From assembly GCA_021827225.1 (NCBI GenBank), contig JAKAXG010000025.1, forward strand, positions 1-15,737: a stretch of 15,737 nt of DNA, read 5' to 3'. Position numbers and translations under genes: made by a program. The notes beneath the pieces were generated by a model, which worked only from the letters and a program-made list of their open reading frames with translations, ran no database searches and was not told the origin of the DNA. Below, one piece after another: positions 13,805 through 15,737 of this stretch (positions within the stretch are counted from its first letter, which is position 1; each line of letters opens with the position of its first letter). The stretch is from Actinomycetes bacterium. Its GTDB lineage: Bacteria; Actinomycetota; Acidimicrobiia; Acidimicrobiales; Palsa-688.

Positions 13805-13820
13805 GATCCTGTCCAGGATC
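13805..13820. promoter_or_regulatory. 16-bp palindrome, probable TetR autoregulatory operator
   Basis: GATCCTGTCCAGGATC has two perfect 7-base arms around two bases and ends six bases before the tetR ATG at 13827, covering its ribosome-binding region. Palindromes of this size and place are typical operators of TetR-family repressors that control their own gene. Confidence 0.6.
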
Positions 13821-13826
13821 GAGGCC

Positions 13827-14408
13827 ATGCAGCCTCCCGGCGCTCCTCGAAGCCGCGCCATCCTGGCCGCCGCGGAGTACTTCTCCCGATCCGGGGTAAG
13901 AGCGGTGGGAGTTGACCTCCTCATCCGGGAAGCCAGCATTGCGAAAGCCACCTTCTACGATCACTTCCCTTCCAAGATGGACCTGGTTGCTGCGTACCTG
14001 GAGGCCTGGGACGGGGCGTGGCGATGGTGGTTCGCCGAAGCGGTGCGGGAGCGGTCCGCAGTGCCGGTAGGGGACATCTTCGCCATCTTCGAGGTCCTGC
14101 GGGATCTCTTCGAAGACGGTGAGTACCGGGGGTGTGTCTTCGCTCGGGCTATCACCGAAGTCGGCGAGGACGACCGGCGCGTCGGGAGGATCGGCGTCCG
14201 CCACAAGGCCGCGGTCGAGGCCTACATCGGCGACATTGCATCCCGGAGCGGCTTCGCCAGGCCGGACGATCTGGCTCGCCAGATCATGCTGCTGATCGAC
14301 GGGGCCATGGCCACGGCGGCCCGGGATCGCTCGGCCGCCTCTGCCGGACTGGCGGCCGAGGTCGCCCGCAAGGTCGTGGCAAGCCATCCCCGCCTGGAGG
14401 AGCGGTAG
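13827..14408 (+). CDS. TetR-family transcriptional regulator
   Basis: A 193-residue protein of standard TetR length. The N-terminal domain (residues about 8-58) has the family pattern: SRAILAAAEYFSRSGVRAVGVD, then the recognition part LIREASIAKATFYDHFPSK and the closing helix MDLVAAYLE. The rest is a helical ligand-binding and dimer domain; CVFARAITEVGEDDRRV and QIMLLIDGAMATAARDR recall the TetR_C group seen with AcrR-like and other small-molecule-responsive repressors. ATG 13827 was chosen because homology starts eight residues later and GAGG lies just upstream; earlier in-frame ATGs lack both. A 16-bp palindrome overlaps its leader and another follows its stop. It is divergent from the HTH-PAS gene and precedes the S8 protease in the same direction; either could be a target. 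The ligand is unknown. Confidence 0.88.
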   Translation: MQPPGAPRSRAILAAAEYFSRSGVRAVGVDLLIREASIAKATFYDHFPSKMDLVAAYLEAWDGAWRWWFAEAVRERSAVPVGDIFAIFEVLRDLFEDGEYRGCVFARAITEVGEDDRRVGRIGVRHKAAVEAYIGDIASRSGFARPDDLARQIMLLIDGAMATAARDRSAASAGLAAEVARKVVASHPRLEER

Positions 14409-14422
14409 CGGTCAGCTGACCG
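14409..14422. promoter_or_regulatory. 14-bp palindrome directly after the tetR stop
   Basis: CGGTCAGCTGACCG is a perfect palindrome beginning at the base after the tetR stop codon. It lies upstream of the S8 protease gene and before a terminator-like hairpin. It could be a second operator or part of the transcript end. Confidence 0.4.
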
Positions 14423-14428
14423 GCCGTT

Positions 14429-14449
14429 CCCGAGCAGTCGGGCCCTTTT
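14429..14449 (+). terminator. Short hairpin with T-run after tetR
   Basis: CCCGA and TCGGG pair over the loop GCAG, followed by CCC and four T. The stem is only 5 bp but the position, 20 bases after the tetR stop and before a promoter-like sequence, suits an intrinsic terminator. Confidence 0.5.
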
Positions 14450-14476
14450 GAGCGCACTTCGCGCAATGACTAGTCC
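14448..14476 (+). promoter_or_regulatory. Candidate promoter for the S8 protease gene
   Basis: TTGAGC (14448-14453) resembles a -35 box and is followed after exactly 17 bases by TAGTCC (14471-14476), a partial -10 match lacking the final T. It begins within the T-run of the preceding hairpin. The spacing is good but the -10 weak. Confidence 0.35.
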
Positions 14477-14586
14477 GTGCGGGCGGTGCCATGATCGCAC
14501 TCCGGGGTGCTGCGCTATGGGCGCTGCCCGGCCAATTCGTCGAATGGTCCTCGCCGGGTGGTGGCGCACCTGACGATCATGCGGGT

Positions 14587-15737
14587 GTGACCATCACCGA
14601 TTCGCATTTCCCGAGCTCGGCATTTTCGACATCGATTCCTGTGGGCTGCCTGGCTGGGCTCCGGGTCGGCACTCCTCGTCGGGCTACGGCGTTCTTCGGC
14701 CTGGCCATACTGGCGCCCGCTCTCGGTGTGGTGGGGCTGGCGTTACCGGCGAAGTTGGCCGCCGCCTCGCCGCCGGCAGCGGCATACATCGTGGAAGGGG
14801 CCAGCGCGCAGCAGGCCGCCGCGGCAGTGAACGCGGCTGGTGGCACGGTCACGGCTTCGCTGCCGATCATCGACGCAGTCGCCGCCCGCCTCTCCCCGGG
14901 GGCGCTGAGGACCGTTCTGGCCGGCGGTCGACTCCGCGTCGTCGCCGACGGGGCGGCCCGTGCCACCGGGGGCTCCTATGTCGGGCAGGGGCCGACCTCC
15001 CACGCTGGCCTTGCCACCCAGCTGGCCCGCATGGACCTCGGATCTGTGTGGTCCGATGCGGGTGGCTCGGGTATCGGGGTTGCGCTGATAGACACCGGAG
15101 TGGCGGCCACTCCTGGGATCACCCGCAGCCGGCTGGTCCGGAGCCCGGATTTTTCGGGTGGCGGCCCCCGCCTGGATGGATATGGACACGGGACCTTCAT
15201 GGCGGGTCTCATCGCGGGCAACGGCACCGGTGGCCCCTCCGCCGTCCCCGGGGTGGCGCCCGGGGTGACCCTCGTGTCGGTCAAGGTGGCCCGTTCCGAC
15301 GGGGCCACGACCATAGGCGATGTGATCGCCGGCATCGGCTGGGCGGTGGAGCACAAGGAGCTCTACAACATCAAGGTCATGTCGATCTCCTTCGGCGCGG
15401 ACATGGGCTTGCCCCCTTCGGCGGATCCTCTGGATCACGCGGTACAGGCGGCCTGGGCCGCGGGGATAACGGTCGTGGCCGCGGCCGGTAACTCCGGTGC
15501 CGGGCATGTGACTTCGCCCGGTGACGACCCGGCGGTGATCACTGTCGGAGCCGAGAGCACCACCGGCCCCTACTCCTCGCCCAGCTGGTCCGGGTATTCG
15601 GAGTCGAAGCCGGATGTCCTGGCTCCTGCGGTCGACGTGGAGTCCCTGCGTTCCCCCGGTTCGCGGGTGGACACAGCCCATCCCGAGGCTCGGGTCGGAG
15701 GTCTGTATTTCATCGGTAGCGGGACCTCCATGGCGAC
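14587..15737 (+). CDS. Secreted S8-family (subtilisin-like) serine protease, 3' end outside window
   Basis: The frame runs off the window end after 383 residues. A hydrophobic signal (TAFFGLAILAPALGVVGLAL) lies at about residues 32-51, followed by an I9-like propeptide (AYIVEGASAQQAAAAVNAAG). The catalytic triad is visible: D169 in VALIDTGVA, H201 in GYGHGTFMAG and S381 in GSGTSMA; the oxyanion Asn is in AAAGNSG. It should be exported and self-processed. The insert between AAAGNSG and the serine contains the usual DVLAPAVDV segment. The start is uncertain: GTG 14587 is used, but ATG 14491 (near the promoter-like sequence) and GTG 14641 (shorter n-region) are in frame, and none has a strong ribosome site. 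Codon use upstream of 14660 is less GC3-biased, favouring a later start. The tetR gene lies upstream in the same direction. Confidence 0.88.
   Translation, partial: MTITDSHFPSSAFSTSIPVGCLAGLRVGTPRRATAFFGLAILAPALGVVGLALPAKLAAASPPAAAYIVEGASAQQAAAAVNAAGGTVTASLPIIDAVAARLSPGALRTVLAGGRLRVVADGAARATGGSYVGQGPTSHAGLATQLARMDLGSVWSDAGGSGIGVALIDTGVAATPGITRSRLVRSPDFSGGGPRLDGYGHGTFMAGLIAGNGTGGPSAVPGVAPGVTLVSVKVARSDGATTIGDVIAGIGWAVEHKELYNIKVMSISFGADMGLPPSADPLDHAVQAAWAAGITVVAAAGNSGAGHVTSPGDDPAVITVGAESTTGPYSSPSWSGYSESKPDVLAPAVDVESLRSPGSRVDTAHPEARVGGLYFIGSGTSMA

Noticed and set aside
13569..14460. 12-base repeat TGAGCGCACTTC at 13569-13580 and 14449-14460, flanking tetR
   Set aside because: Several 12-base repeats are expected by chance in a window this size, and no extension of the match or target-site structure is seen.
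1..15737. CRISPR array, tRNA, rRNA or transposase genes
   Set aside because: No regularly spaced repeats, cloverleaf-like sequences, rRNA blocks or transposase motifs were seen on either strand.

Overview
The window is very GC-rich (C/G at most third codon positions), densely coded and uses many GTG starts. It carries a MarP-type CvpA/trypsin protease, a VapBC pair with a ribbon-helix-helix antitoxin, and several leader-poor starts. This points to an actinobacterium, possibly of the Acidimicrobiia. That placement is inference from gene content; no rRNA or tRNA is present to anchor it.

Layout. 1-1300: the C-terminal end of an Ala/Pro/Ser-rich surface protein with an IPT/TIG domain, then a minus-strand vapBC toxin-antitoxin module bracketed by two near-identical 25-bp direct repeats. 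1300-2620: a RidA-fold protein tail-to-tail with a DUF72 (YecE-like) protein. 2695-3804: a TetR-type C-terminal half (minus) directly abutting the C-terminal two thirds of a diiron ferritin-like protein (plus); both have lost their 5' ends at one breakpoint near 3130. 3885-5090: an intact periplasmic MarP-like serine protease with visible catalytic triad and disulfide cysteines. 5152-6477: two secreted phosphoesterase genes in tandem, both damaged. The first has an in-frame TAG, an 11-bp tandem duplication, an internal deletion and more frame changes. The second is a Tat-exported phospholipase C with a large in-frame internal deletion. 6558-10081: a c-di-GMP enzyme (GGDEF+EAL) tail-to-tail with a PAS-GAF-PP2C (SpoIIE-type) phosphatase, stop ends overlapping. 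10534-12379: a co-oriented PAP2 phosphatase and MscS-type channel. 12435-14408: a regulator with an N-terminal HTH and two PAS-like regions, divergent from an intact TetR regulator; the space between holds several inverted repeats. 14587-end: a secreted subtilisin-family (S8) protease that runs off the window just after its catalytic serine.

How the genes fit together. Much of the window serves the cell envelope and signalling: exported hydrolases and proteases, lipid phosphatase plus mechanosensitive channel, and second-messenger and partner-switch-type signalling. I do not see a convincing new multi-gene defence or biosynthetic system. The observations most worth following are the direct repeats around vapBC, the deletion junction joining TetR and ferritin-like halves, the concentration of gene lesions between about 3.1 and 6.5 kb (real decay or assembly error), the unusual HTH-PAS-PAS regulator, and the palindromes next to the TetR gene.
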